Assembly: GCA_023665905.1 (NCBI GenBank)
Contig: JAMPDA010000011.1
Span: 1-49,877, forward strand
Reading direction: 5' to 3'
DNA from: Roseburia sp.
GTDB lineage: Bacteria > Bacillota > Clostridia > Christensenellales > Pumilibacteraceae
Length of the DNA: 49,877 bases
Shown here in pieces: positions 35,358-44,980 of this stretch. Position numbers and translations under genes: made by a program. Each line of letters starts with the position of its first letter. Positions within the stretch are counted from its first letter, which is position 1. The notes beneath the pieces were generated by a model that saw only the letters and a list, made by a program, of their open reading frames with translations, was not told the DNA's origin and searched no databases.

Positions 35358-35931
35358 ATTTTTCGCGTTCCTCGACAGAATGAAGCTGATCGGCAGGTGG
35401 TCGCTTATGCGCAACACCACCGCCGAAGACGTTGCACAGCACACCACGCAGGTGGCAATGCTTTCGCACGCGCTCTGCGTAATAGAAAACAGGCTGTACG
35501 GCGGTAATTACGACGCGGAAAGAGCGGCGGTGCTCGCGCTGTATCACGAATCGGCGGAGGTCGTAACGGGCGATCTTCCCACGCCTGTCAAGTATTACGA
35601 CGCGGATATCAATCGTGCGTACAAGAACATAGAACGCCGCGCCGAGCAGAAGCTTTTGGACACGTTGCCGCCCGAACTGAAAGATGCATTCGATATCTAC
35701 GTCCAGCCCGATAAAACGTCGGCGGAGTATGCTATAGTAAAGCGTGCGGACAAGCTCGCCGCGCTTATAAAATGCGTGGAAGAACTCGCGGTGGGCAATA
35801 AAGAATTCGAAAAGGCGTACGAGGCGACGTTGAACGAGCTCAAGAGCGCGCAAGAAAAATCGGTCGGGTATTTCCTCGACGTGTTTATCCCCGCGTACTC
35901 GATGAGCTTGGACTATTTGTTGGATAGATAG
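35347..35931 (+). CDS. yfbR: YfbR-like 5'-deoxynucleotidase (HD domain)
   Basis: The YfbR family dephosphorylates deoxyribonucleoside 5'-monophosphates. It shows [24 protein letters not shown], with the first His ligand, then [19 protein letters not shown]. In E. coli YfbR the second block begins YHDASEV, so the metal-binding Asp of the HD pair is Glu here. The 194-residue length and remaining motifs fit. The start lies within the end of tkt, so the two are co-transcribed. A strong terminator follows. Confidence 0.85.
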   Translation: MISKFFAFLDRMKLIGRWSLMRNTTAEDVAQHTTQVAMLSHALCVIENRLYGGNYDAERAAVLALYHESAEVVTGDLPTPVKYYDADINRAYKNIERRAEQKLLDTLPPELKDAFDIYVQPDKTSAEYAIVKRADKLAALIKCVEELAVGNKEFEKAYEATLNELKSAQEKSVGYFLDVFIPAYSMSLDYLLDR

Positions 35932-35961
35932 CCGTACGCAGAACAGAATATAATAGAAACC

Positions 35962-35997
35962 AAAATAGGGTGCGAATTTAAATTCGCACCCTATTTT
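35962..35997. terminator. Perfect palindromic terminator after yfbR
   Basis: Eighteen-base arms, 35962-35979 and 35980-35997, starting AAAATAGGGTGCG, form a perfect palindrome with A and T ends, so it can act in both directions. Confidence 0.9.
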
Positions 35998-36033
35998 CGA
36001 CTGTGTTGTTTTAATCATGCGGCGCTTGCGCGC

Positions 36034-37132
36034 CTGGATTTCTCCGCTTCGCTCGCTGTCGCTCGCTTCGGTCGAAATGACATCGGGTGAAAAAGGCTTT
36101 CGTCGCTCCGGTCGAAATGACAAGCGGGTGGTTGGAGCGCGCGGCATTGGGTGAAACAACACAACCACCGTCATGTCATCTCGACCAAGCATTGCGGAGC
36201 AATGCGCGTGGAGAGATCCAGGCGATCCGCCGCAAGGTTGTATAGCTGTTACTTTGGTAATGCGCGGCAAAGCCGCTGGATTTCTCCGCTACGCGCTCAC
36301 GCGCTCTGGTCGAAATGACAGGGAGTTGGTTATAGCGCGCGGCATTGGGTGAAACAACACAACAAACGTCATGTCATCTCGACCAAGCATTGCGAAGCAA
36401 TGCGCGTGGAGAGATCTAGGCGATCCGCCGCAGAGTGAAGCGGCAAAACAAACGTCTTGTCACCTCGAGCGAAGTCGAGAGGTCTTGGCGATCCGCCGCA
36501 GAGTGAAACGGCAAAACAAACGTCTTGTCACCTCGAGCGAAGTCGAGAGGTCTTTGGCGTAGCCGCAAAGTAGGGAAGCTGTATTACAGTTTTACAATAA
36601 CTATGCGCGGCAAAGCCGCTGGATTTCTCCGCTACGCGCTCACGCGCTTCGGTCGAAATGACATCTGGAAGAAAAGGCTTTCGTCGCGTAGGTCGAAATG
36701 ACAGGGAGTTGGTTGGAGCGCGCGGCATTGGGTGAAACAACACAACCACCGTCATGTCATCTCGACCAAGCATTGCGTAGCAATGCGCGTGGAGAGATCC
36801 AGGCGATCCGCCGCAAAGTGAAGCGGCAAAACAAACGTCTTGTCACCTCGAGCGAAGTCGAGAGGTCTTTGGCGTAGCCGCAAAGTGAAGCGGCTTTACT
36901 ACGGCTTTACAATAACCATGCGCGGCAAAGCCGCTGGATTTCTCCGCTCCGCTCGCCGTCGCTCGCTCCGGTCGAAATGACAAGATGGTGGTTATAGTGC
37001 GCGGCATTGTGTGAAGCGGTCAAACCATTGCACTATTTCACTTTTCCTTTTTACATCTTCACTTGAATTGTCATCTCGACCAAGCATTGCGGAGCAATGC
37101 GCGTGAAGAGACCTAGGCGATCCGCCGCAAAG
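36034..37132. repeat. Array of three interspersed repeat units in a gene-free 1.2 kb region
   Basis: Unit A (GGATTTCTCCGCT ... GGTCGAAATGACA) lies at about 36034-36082, 36261-36320, 36605-36664 and 36918-36982, with shorter A copies at about 36095-36121 and 36680-36703. Unit B (TGTCATCTCGACCAAGC, hairpin GCATTGC/GCAATGC, GAGAGATCC) lies at about 36174-36235, 36371-36435, 36751-36815 and 37068-37132. Unit C (CACCTCGAGCGAAGTCGAG) lies at about 36457-36500, 36525-36570 and 36837-36893. A and B share the core in opposite orientation. The stretch from 35998 to 37165 has no coding sequence I can support. Confidence 0.9.
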
Positions 37133-37165
37133 TGGGAAAGCGCAACCACCGTCACCGTTTCACAT

Positions 37166-37197
37166 AAAAAGCGTCGTTCGAGTGGACGACGCTTTTT
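37166..37197. terminator. Terminator of the arg-degV transcript
   Basis: AAAAAGCGTCGT (37166-37177) pairs perfectly with ACGACGCTTTTT (37186-37197) over an 8-nt loop. It follows degV on the minus strand. Confidence 0.92.
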
Positions 37198-37222
37198 GCT
37201 TGTTTTGTATAATTTTTTCGGT

Positions 37223-38089
37223 TCAGTCTTCTTTTCTGTAATCTCCCGTAAAGAACAGGGCGACGGTGCCGGGACCGGAATGACTGCCTATGACGTAGCT
37301 GAGCGGAAGGATCTTGACCTGCTTGCCGAGCCGTGCCGTCACTTCGTCCGCTACGAGCTTTGCGTCGTCGTAGCAATCGCCGTGCGTGATGTAAACGATG
37401 TCGCTTTCGCCGTTATAGCGTTCGGACATTTTATCGACGAGCGCTTTGAGCGATTTTTTACGGCCTATGACTTTCTTGATGGGGACCAAGCGGCCTATCT
37501 CGTCCACGTGAAGAACGGGTTTTATATTGAGCATGTTGCCGAAAAACGCCGAGCCCTTGCTTAATCTTCCGCCGCGCGCCAAATATTTAAGGTCGTCTAC
37601 AACAAAGTAGTGGATAACGCGGTCGCGCACGCTGTCGGCATATTCGCACGTTTCCTCGAACGACGCGCCCTCGTTGCGCTTTTTTGCAACGAGCGTTACG
37701 AACAAACCTTCTCCGCCCGACGCGCATTTCGAGTCCACCACGTATATCTTGTGCTCGTTCTGCGCGTTGAGCTCGTCCGCGACGCGTTTGAAGTTGTCGT
37801 AAGTTCCGGACAGAGCGCTCGCGAACGCGAGATACAGTATGTCTTTGCCCTGAGTCAACAGTTCCGTCAGGAACACGCGCGCGGTCTGTTCGTTTATCAT
37901 GGACGTGCTCGTGCGCGCGCCGTTGCGCATGCTGTCGTAAAACTCGTGAAACTCGAGCTGGTTGGCTTCGTCCTTGCCGTATTCCTCGTCGTTGACGTAA
38001 TACAGCATGTCGCGCGATTCGACATTCATTTCGCGAAGCATCGCTTTGGGCAGATCGCAGGTGGAATCCGTCGCTATTATAAAATCCAT
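37223..38089 (-). CDS. DegV family fatty-acid-binding protein
   Basis: The 288-residue protein opens with IIATDSTCDLP, the DegV signature. TSTSMINEQ, ASALSGTYDN and LKYLARGGRLSKGSAF are further family blocks. DegV proteins bind a fatty acid; FakB members of the family present fatty acids to the FakA kinase for phospholipid synthesis. No FakA gene is in the window. ACGGAGG supports the start. A hairpin (38116-38121 with 38126-38131) lies between it and the GNAT gene. Confidence 0.93.
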   Translation of the reverse strand: MDFIIATDSTCDLPKAMLREMNVESRDMLYYVNDEEYGKDEANQLEFHEFYDSMRNGARTSTSMINEQTARVFLTELLTQGKDILYLAFASALSGTYDNFKRVADELNAQNEHKIYVVDSKCASGGEGLFVTLVAKKRNEGASFEETCEYADSVRDRVIHYFVVDDLKYLARGGRLSKGSAFFGNMLNIKPVLHVDEIGRLVPIKKVIGRKKSLKALVDKMSERYNGESDIVYITHGDCYDDAKLVADEVTARLGKQVKILPLSYVIGSHSGPGTVALFFTGDYRKED

Positions 38090-38146
38090 TAGAACCTCCG
38101 TTTGATAAGTTTGCTCGGGCGAGTGCGCCCGTGAATTATGTACAAG

Positions 38147-38652
38147 TTACTGTAAAAAGGCAGGGGATAGGTCAACGCCGCTTTCTTCCAGCTCGAGTAT
38201 AAAGAGCGCGCGCACATATCCGCGGTCGAAAGTCGTCGAGTGTACGAAAAACTGTTTTCCGTAGTAATATCGCGCGAGCCTGTAGTACTTGGAATTGGTG
38301 TGCAGTGCAATGGCTTTTGCGCCGTTCTCCTTGGCGTAGAGTATCGCCGCGTCGAGCAGCGCCGAGCCGAAGCCTGTGTTGGACACCTTCGGGCTTACGC
38401 CGAACCTAAATATATACCAAAGATCGTCGGACAGCTTGCGTATGCGTATCGCGCCGCACAGCTCTCCAAATCGTTCCGCCACGAAAACGGCGTTTTTGCG
38501 AATGTCGTCGAGCGTGCTTTCTATCGTTTCCTGCATCGCTTTTACTTCGTAATTGACGTGTAACTCGTCCTGATACAGCGAAAAGGAAGCTTTCGTGACC
38601 GCGAGAACACTATCGACATCTTCATCGACTGCTCTGCGTATCGCCAGGTACA

Positions 38653-38656
<4 letters not shown>
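38147..38656 (-). CDS. GNAT family N-acetyltransferase
   Basis: The 169-residue protein has the GNAT fold pattern: an N-terminal RRAVDEDVDSVLAV helix, then FRFGVSPKVSNTGFGSALLDAAI as the acetyl-CoA binding motif A (a loose Q/RxxGxG/A), and SKYYRLARYYYGKQFF near the end. The substrate is unknown. The start overlaps the argF stop by 4 bp, so it is co-transcribed with the arginine genes; no role in that pathway is shown. Confidence 0.85.
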
Positions 38657-39600
<944 letters not shown>

Positions 39601-39716
39601 ATTTGCTCCTTGATAATTGCGGAACGTATTGTTCGCGGCGCGAAGGCTGCCGCGCATGCGTGGATCTATTGACGGCTTCTCGTTCGTTCCTATCCGAAAA
39701 AGCGTCTTTCCCTGTA

Positions 39717-39745
39717 ATTATAACAAAATAATTCTATAAACGCAA
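39717..39745 (-). promoter_or_regulatory. Internal promoter of argF
   Basis: Minus-strand TTGCGT (39740-39745) and TATAAT (39717-39722) have a 17-bp spacer, starting 35 bp after the argD stop. The leader of about 110 nt can fold: GGAACG (39621-39626) pairs with CGTTCC (39685-39690), around a CGCGGC/GCCGCG hairpin (39634-39639 with 39649-39654). No clear ARG box is seen. Confidence 0.75.
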
Positions 39746-39779
39746 CTAAAAAGCAGCGAATTTTATGTACTCGCGGCTT

Positions 39780-40973
39780 TTACAGTACGTTGGTGGCGGC
39801 GCAAATTTCGTCGAGCGCGCTCACAAGTCCGTCGATCTCGCTCTTTTGAATGGTCAGCGGCGGTATTATGCGCAGGGTATTGTTGCCCGCGACGTTGACG
39901 AGATAACCGCGCTCTTTGAGCTTGTTCTCGAACATGACCGCAGGGATCTTGTCGGAAAGCTGTATGCCGCGCATGAGCCCGCGCCCTCTGATGTCCGTTA
40001 TGAAATCGTACTTGGAAAAATGCGCCAGCCGCTCGCCGAGATATTCGCCGACTGCGGCGGAGCTTTCCAAAAGCCCGTTTTTGAGTATTTCCAACACCTT
40101 GTTTGCGGCGGCGCAGGCGAGCGCGTTTCCGCCGAAAGTAGAGCCGTGATCGCCTGCGGAAAACGCCGTGCCGACTTCCTCGCGCGCGAGGCACGCGCCC
40201 ATGGGTATGCCTGCCGCAATGCCCTTTGCCATTGTGATGATATCCGGCTTTATTCCGAAATGCTCGAACGAAAACAGTTTGCCTGTTCTGCCCATGCCCG
40301 TTTGCACTTCGTCCACGACGAACAGTATGCCTTTGGACTTGCACAGCGCGTACGCGTTTACCAAAAAGTCGTTACCGAACGGGCGCACGCCGCATTCACC
40401 CTGTATCGTTTCCAAAAACACCGCGCCCACTTCGTCCGTCAGCTTGGACTTGAAATCGGCGAAATCGTTGTATTTAAACGTCGCAAAGCCGGAGGGAAGC
40501 GGCGAGTATATCCTGTGCTGCGATTCGTTGCCCGTGGCGGTGAGCGTCGCGAGCGTCCTGCCGTGGAAAGCGCCTTCCGCCGTCAGTATCGTCTTTTCGC
40601 TGCCGGCGTTTCTGTGATACTTGCGCACGAGCTTTATCGCGCACTCGTTGGCTTCCGCGCCCGAATTGCACAAAAACACGCGCGAAAAGCCGGACGCTTC
40701 GCAAAGGTTTGAGATATATTCCGACTGTATCTCTGTGTAATAATGATTGGATACATGCATGAGCCTGCGCACCTGATCGCACACCGCCTGCGTGTATTCG
40801 GGATGGCCGTAGCCCAGAATGTTCGTCGCTATTCCGGCGACGAAATCCACGTATTTTTTGCCGTTGATATCGTATAAGCTGTTGCCCTCGCCGCGGTCTA
40901 TGCACAGATTGTCGCGCGCGAAAACGGGCATATAGTGTTCCGCTTCGGCTTCTTTGATCTTATTGAAGTTCAA
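39780..40973 (-). CDS. argD: Acetylornithine aminotransferase
   Basis: This PLP enzyme transfers an amino group to N-acetylglutamate semialdehyde. The N-terminus HYMPVFARDNL, the GAEANECAIKL block, VFLETIQGECGV, and DIITMAKGIAAG with the PLP lysine are all typical. Its 397 residues are full length. The start is TTG at 40973, with GGAGAA about ten bases upstream. It is 109 bp after argB. Confidence 0.95.
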   Translation of the reverse strand: MNFNKIKEAEAEHYMPVFARDNLCIDRGEGNSLYDINGKKYVDFVAGIATNILGYGHPEYTQAVCDQVRRLMHVSNHYYTEIQSEYISNLCEASGFSRVFLCNSGAEANECAIKLVRKYHRNAGSEKTILTAEGAFHGRTLATLTATGNESQHRIYSPLPSGFATFKYNDFADFKSKLTDEVGAVFLETIQGECGVRPFGNDFLVNAYALCKSKGILFVVDEVQTGMGRTGKLFSFEHFGIKPDIITMAKGIAAGIPMGACLAREEVGTAFSAGDHGSTFGGNALACAAANKVLEILKNGLLESSAAVGEYLGERLAHFSKYDFITDIRGRGLMRGIQLSDKIPAVMFENKLKERGYLVNVAGNNTLRIIPPLTIQKSEIDGLVSALDEICAATNVL

Positions 40974-41082
40974 TTTTGCGTTCTCCTCGATGGATATTCT
41001 GCGTTTTCCGTAAATCTTTTGTCTGCCGTGCTGTCGTGATCTTTTGTGTGTCGCTTCGGTTATGCCGATCGCTCGAGCGAGC

Positions 41083-41946
41083 TTAGGCTTCTATCATCGT
41101 GCCGACGCCGTTGTCGGTGAAAAGCTCCAAAAGTATCGAGTGGGGGAGCGTGCCGTTAAGAACGAAAACGCTGTTTATGCCGCGCTCTATCGCGTCGATA
41201 CAGCTGTTGGCTTTGGGCACCATGCCGCCCGTTATGGAGCCGTTGTCTATCATTTTGCGAAGCTCGGAAACGGTTATGCGGTCTATGAGCGATTCCTTGT
41301 CGTCCTTATTCGCCATGATCCCGTCGATATCGGACAGGAAAAGCAGTTTTTCGGCGTGCATCGCGGCGCCGATAGCCGCCGCGGCGACGTCCGCATTGAC
41401 GTTGTAGCTGTTGCCGTGCTCGTCCGTCGCTATGGACGCTATGACGGGTATGAACTCGTCTTGGGCGAGGATATCGAGAAGCTTCGCGTTGATCTCGGTT
41501 ATTTTGCCGACGTAGCCGAGATCGGGGTCGAGGTTTTCCGCTTTGATAAGCTGCGAGTCTTTTCCGCACAGCCCGATAGCTTTTACGCCCATGGAATTGA
41601 GCTCGCCGACGATGTTCTTGTTTATCTTTCCGCACAGTATCATCTGCGCGACTTCCATGGTGGCTTCGTCGGTGACGCGCAAGCCGTTTTTGAACTGCGG
41701 TTTTATGCCGAGGCGCGAGAGCATTTTGTTTATCTCGGGACCGCCGCCGTGCACGAGTATGGGGTTTACGCCGACGATTTTTAACGCGGCGATATCCTGC
41801 AAAATCGTGGTCGTTATCGCTTCGTCGTTCATGGCGTTGCCGCCGTACTTGATGACGAGCGTTTTGCCCGAATACTTGCGTATGTAGGGCAGCGCTTCGC
41901 AAATGATGTTTGCGCGTTCGATAGTCGATTTAAAAGATTCTTTCAT
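41083..41946 (-). CDS. argB: Acetylglutamate kinase
   Basis: ArgB phosphorylates N-acetylglutamate. VIKYGGNAM near 33-41 and LVHGGGPEINKML near 63-75 are the ATP and substrate loops, and the C-terminal half includes FLSDIDGIM and GMVPKANSC. The 287 residues fit. It lies 42 bp after argC. The cyclic form of the pathway would need ArgJ, which is not in the window. Confidence 0.96.
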   Translation of the reverse strand: MKESFKSTIERANIICEALPYIRKYSGKTLVIKYGGNAMNDEAITTTILQDIAALKIVGVNPILVHGGGPEINKMLSRLGIKPQFKNGLRVTDEATMEVAQMILCGKINKNIVGELNSMGVKAIGLCGKDSQLIKAENLDPDLGYVGKITEINAKLLDILAQDEFIPVIASIATDEHGNSYNVNADVAAAAIGAAMHAEKLLFLSDIDGIMANKDDKESLIDRITVSELRKMIDNGSITGGMVPKANSCIDAIERGINSVFVLNGTLPHSILLELFTDNGVGTMIEA

Positions 41947-41988
41947 GGTGTGCCTTTTGTTTTCGATTGTTGTTTGGAGCGAGTGCGT

Positions 41989-42984
41989 TTAAACGGGCGC
42001 GCAGACGGGAAGTCCCGTCGCGTCGTCCAGCCCGAACATTATGTTCATGTTTTGCACGGCTTGACCTGCCGCGCCTTTTAACAGGTTGTCCAGCACGGAA
42101 ACGACGATGCCCTTGCAGTTTGAAAACCGCGCCGAAAACACGCAGCGATTGGTGTGCGCCACCGACGAGATTTCGGGAAGGGTATCCGTGTACGCCGCAA
42201 ACGGCTCGTCGGCGTAAGCGGTTTCGAGCGTCGAGCGGGCGGCTTGCTCGTCGGCGACGTCGAAGTATATAGTCGAAAGTATGCCGCGCTTGATAGGCAA
42301 CAGGTGCGGCGTGAAGATGACGTCGCTCTTGAGCTTTTCGGCGATCTCGGGCGCGTGGCGGTGATTGAATACGCCGTACGCCTTGAAGTTCTCGTCGAGC
42401 GTGCAAAACCCGTACGCCTCGTCGCTCTTTCTGCCGGCGCCGCTCACTCCGCTTTTGCTGTCGGCGATAATGCCGGAAACAAGCCCTTTTTCGCACAGCG
42501 GCAGCATGGGAAGCAGTACGCTCGTAACATAGCAGCCCGGATTGGCAATAAGCCGAGCCGACCGTATTTTGTCGCGGTTGACCTCGCACAGCCCGTACAC
42601 GGCGATCTCGTTGAGGTCGGGACGGGGATGTTCCACGCCGTAAACGCGCTCGTACAGTTTTACGTCATCGAAGCGGTAGTCGGCGGATAGGTCGATGACC
42701 TTTACGCCGCCGTCGATAAGCTTGCCGACGGTGCGCGCGCCCACGGTCTGCGGCAGCGCGGTAAAAACGACGTCGCACGATAAAAACGCGCCGTCGTCGG
42801 CGTCGGTGAACGTGATATCTATGGGCAACGCCGAAAACACGTCGCGAACCTGGCCGCCCGTATGCGTGCGGCTCGACACTGCCGTGAGTTCCGCTTGCGG
42901 ATGGGTTTGTATCAGCCGCATTATTTCGACGCCGGCATAGCCGTTAGCGCCGATCACTCCTACTTTAATTTTGCGTTTTAGCAT
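41989..42984 (-). CDS. argC: N-acetyl-gamma-glutamyl-phosphate reductase
   Basis: ArgC reduces N-acetylglutamyl phosphate with NADPH. KVGVIGANGYAGVEIMRL is the nucleotide loop and IANPGCYVTSVLLPM carries the catalytic Cys. The start at 42984 (MLKRKIK) fits the family and is preceded by GGAAAG; the reading frame extends 48 bases upstream without family support. It is the first gene of the minus-strand arginine cluster. Confidence 0.95.
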   Translation of the reverse strand: MLKRKIKVGVIGANGYAGVEIMRLIQTHPQAELTAVSSRTHTGGQVRDVFSALPIDITFTDADDGAFLSCDVVFTALPQTVGARTVGKLIDGGVKVIDLSADYRFDDVKLYERVYGVEHPRPDLNEIAVYGLCEVNRDKIRSARLIANPGCYVTSVLLPMLPLCEKGLVSGIIADSKSGVSGAGRKSDEAYGFCTLDENFKAYGVFNHRHAPEIAEKLKSDVIFTPHLLPIKRGILSTIYFDVADEQAARSTLETAYADEPFAAYTDTLPEISSVAHTNRCVFSARFSNCKGIVVSVLDNLLKGAAGQAVQNMNIMFGLDDATGLPVCAPV

Positions 42985-43000
42985 ATTCTTTCCGTTGGCG

Positions 43001-43026
43001 AGTATAATCTGTATGTATATATTGTA
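43001..43026 (-). promoter_or_regulatory. Probable promoter of argC
   Basis: Minus-strand TATACT at 43001-43006 is a good -10 box, 16 bases before the ATG. The -35 is weaker: TGTACA lies about 16 bp upstream. An AT-rich run of alternating TA surrounds the spacer. Confidence 0.45.
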
Positions 43027-43119
43027 CAGCAATGCCGCGTAAAACGCAACCGAATTGCCCGACTAATTTGCTTTTGGCGTATGATAGACGCGGCAGGATA
43101 TCGAATATGCCCGTATCGG

Positions 43120-43161
43120 CGCTCAAAAACATTTGACAAAAACGAAACCGTGTGATACTAT
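43120..43161 (+). promoter_or_regulatory. Promoter of the zinc-ribbon membrane protein
   Basis: TTGACA (43133-43138) and TACTAT (43156-43161) have a 17-bp spacer. GAGGAG precedes the ATG. The 29 bases from 43120 match 31550-31578, upstream of the hexose-phosphate mutase, at 24 positions. Confidence 0.7.
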
Positions 43162-43182
43162 CTACACTCCGAGGAGTTATTT

Positions 43183-44436
43183 ATGGCAAAAAACGGAACA
43201 TGCGAACTTTGCGGTCTGCCCGACAACAGCTATTCCATAGAGGAAGGCGGTACCGTACTTAAAGTCTGCAAGCTGTGTTACGACGGCTTTATCGAAAAGC
43301 ACGGCAGCGATTCGGTCGAGCCTGTGGACAGCGACGTGGAAGCGCTCGCCGAACAGATGTCCGGTACGCCCGAAGCGTCGAGCAAGCCGGAAACGCTTTC
43401 GCCCGACCAGATGGCAAAGCTTCTTACGCCTACGAGCGAGGAGCGCAGAAAGATAAATGCGTCGCTCAAAAAAGCCGCCGCGCAGAAAGTCGCGCAGGAT
43501 CTCGCGTCGGACACGGAAGATCTTAAACGCGAGCTTTTGCAGACAAAGGAAGAAATCAGGAACGAGGAGCTCGCTCAAGCCGCAAAGGCGGAAAAAGCGG
43601 AAAAAATCGAAAAGACCGAGGACAACGGAAAGGAGAAGGGCATGAACAAAAGTCCGTCCGAAGCGGAACAGGAACAGATAGACCGCGACATTAAAGCCGC
43701 GCGCGCGGAAGAAAAGCGCGCCGCAGCGCTCGAAAAACTCAAAAGCGCCGCCAATCCCACGATCGACGACGAGCGCATAAAGATAACAAGTCCGGAAGTG
43801 GAACTTCCCAAGGACACCCGTCCCAAAACCAATTTCGACGTGGCGACAAAAGAACACGTCAGCTCGGTGCGCTTTATCGAAGCGTTTAAGTACGTCATGC
43901 ACCCCGTATCGTACGCCGTTCTCGCAGGCGCGATCGTGCTCGCCGTCGCGACGGCGCTCATGATAACAATGAGCTGGAAGGAAGCGGTCATCGACTTTTT
44001 TGCGGGCTGCGGCGCAGTCGGTATCGGACTTTTGCTCGTGTGGTATCTGAAGCGTCGGCTCGAGGTCGATCGCCGCACGTTCCTATTGCGCATACGTCAG
44101 GAGCAAATAGCCTTTAACAGTATCGTAACGCCTTGCTATCGCGAGCTGAAAACCAAATATCCCATCATCAAGGCGCTCGCTTGGCTTTTGAGTAAGCTGT
44201 CCGTGATACTGCCCGTCATAGTCATAATCGGCGGAAGTATAGCGTCGGTCGTGCTTTCGTTCCTCAGCTATTGGTGGCTACTCGCGCCCGTCATGGTCGG
44301 CGCGGTGATAGGCGCGGTGCTCCTGTATTATATCTTAAAGTTCTCCGCCGATTGGTTTTCCTATAAACTCGATATAGAACGCAATCAGCAGATAGTCCAG
44401 CAGTCGTTGCTCGATATCTTAGCCAAAAAGAAATAA
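43183..44436 (+). CDS. Zinc-ribbon membrane protein, unknown function
   Basis: The 417-residue protein begins with a four-cysteine ribbon, CELCGLP and CKLCYDG (about 7-32), likely a zinc knuckle. A long charged, low-complexity section follows (about 60-230), with repeats of AEKAEKIEK and probable coiled coil. The C-terminal half has four hydrophobic segments (about 248-268, 275-295, 345-365 and 372-395), with a cytoplasmic charged end. I do not recognise a family beyond the ribbon. It is a single-gene unit with its own promoter and terminator, divergent from argC. Confidence 0.75.
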   Translation: MAKNGTCELCGLPDNSYSIEEGGTVLKVCKLCYDGFIEKHGSDSVEPVDSDVEALAEQMSGTPEASSKPETLSPDQMAKLLTPTSEERRKINASLKKAAAQKVAQDLASDTEDLKRELLQTKEEIRNEELAQAAKAEKAEKIEKTEDNGKEKGMNKSPSEAEQEQIDRDIKAARAEEKRAAALEKLKSAANPTIDDERIKITSPEVELPKDTRPKTNFDVATKEHVSSVRFIEAFKYVMHPVSYAVLAGAIVLAVATALMITMSWKEAVIDFFAGCGAVGIGLLLVWYLKRRLEVDRRTFLLRIRQEQIAFNSIVTPCYRELKTKYPIIKALAWLLSKLSVILPVIVIIGGSIASVVLSFLSYWWLLAPVMVGAVIGAVLLYYILKFSADWFSYKLDIERNQQIVQQSLLDILAKKK

Positions 44437-44440
44437 AATT

Positions 44441-44468
44441 TAAAACGCGCTTGCAAGAGCGCGTTTTA
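44441..44468. terminator. Terminator after the zinc-ribbon gene
   Basis: TAAAACGCGC (44441-44450) pairs perfectly with GCGCGTTTTA (44459-44468) over an 8-nt loop. The stop codon of a possible small minus-strand ORF lies in the right arm. Confidence 0.8.
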
Positions 44469-44615
44469 ATTATCGGCGGCGCAATCATCGCATGCTTGCT
44501 CCGACAAATTATCGGGCGGCGGAGCGGAATGTGCCGCCGATATATGACAGTGCGGCTTTTTAATTTCGCAATTCGGGTCTTTACACTTATTGTCTTGTTC
44601 TTCGTATTGCGGCAT
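44466..44615 (-). CDS. Possible small cysteine- and histidine-rich protein
   Basis: A 49-codon frame encodes a hydrophilic product with CKDPNC, a KKPHCH stretch and CDDC, giving five cysteines and three histidines that could bind metal. Codon use (CCG, TCG, GCG) fits the neighbours. There is no ribosome site; TAGACT lies five bases before the ATG, which would suit a leaderless start but is a weak -10. A plus-strand frame also overlaps here, so this is a tentative call. Confidence 0.35.
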   Translation of the reverse strand: MPQYEEQDNKCKDPNCEIKKPHCHISAAHSAPPPDNLSEQACDDCAADN

Positions 44616-44686
44616 AGTACAGTCTATGCGTCGGCGCTTGCCGCCGTCACGAAATAGCAAAAGATAGTATGAATAGTCCAAAACGC

Positions 44687-44715
44687 TTGACATCTCGGCG
44701 TCAATAGGGTAGAAT
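44687..44715 (+). promoter_or_regulatory. Promoter of tRNA-Leu
   Basis: TTGACA (44687-44692), a 17-bp spacer and TAGAAT (44710-44715), 11 bases before the tRNA 5' end. Confidence 0.8.
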
Positions 44716-44726
44716 AATTGTGATTT

Positions 44727-44814
44727 GCCGGTGTGGTGGAATTGGCAGACGCGCCGGACTCAAAATCCGGTGGGCTAATAACCCGTATCGGTTCGACTCC
44801 GATCACCGGCACCA
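44727..44814 (+). tRNA. tRNA-Leu, anticodon CAA
   Basis: The acceptor stem pairs GCCGGTG with CACCGGC, followed by A and an encoded CCA (44812-44814). The anticodon stem CCGGA/TCCGG holds the loop CTCAAAA, so the anticodon is CAA and reads TTG codons. A long class II variable arm (GGG-CTAATAA-CCC) and a T-arm ATCGG-TTCGACT-CCGAT are present. It is a single tRNA with its own promoter and terminator. Confidence 0.97.
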
Positions 44815-44822
44815 AGTCAATT

Positions 44823-44871
44823 AAATCCGAACCAAATACTTGTAACAAGTGAGCGGTTCGGATTTATTTTT
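44823..44871 (+). terminator. Terminator after tRNA-Leu
   Basis: AAATCCGAACC (44823-44833) pairs perfectly with GGTTCGGATTT (44855-44865), with an inner ACTTG/CAAGT stem, then a T-run. Confidence 0.92.
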
Positions 44872-44980
44872 GCATTGGATGAATAATCAATAGGCACGTT
44901 AGACTTGCGTAAGCGCTATGAATGTGCTATAATATAAATGCTCAAACAGAGTAACAAATTGAAATTTACCGGAGAATATT

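Noticed and set aside
36034..37132. CRISPR array
   Set aside because: Repeats are of three kinds, vary in length and orientation, have no uniform spacers, and no cas genes are nearby.
39601..39716. T-box or ARG box in the argF leader
   Set aside because: No T-box sequence (AGGGTGGNACCGCG) and no good match to an AhrC/ArgR box were seen.
44451..44657. Plus-strand ORF of 68 codons with a hydrophobic stretch
   Set aside because: It starts inside the terminator hairpin, lacks a ribosome site and overlaps a more protein-like minus-strand frame.
44727..44880. Integrated element using tRNA-Leu as attachment site
   Set aside because: No integrase gene and no second copy of the tRNA 3' end were seen downstream.
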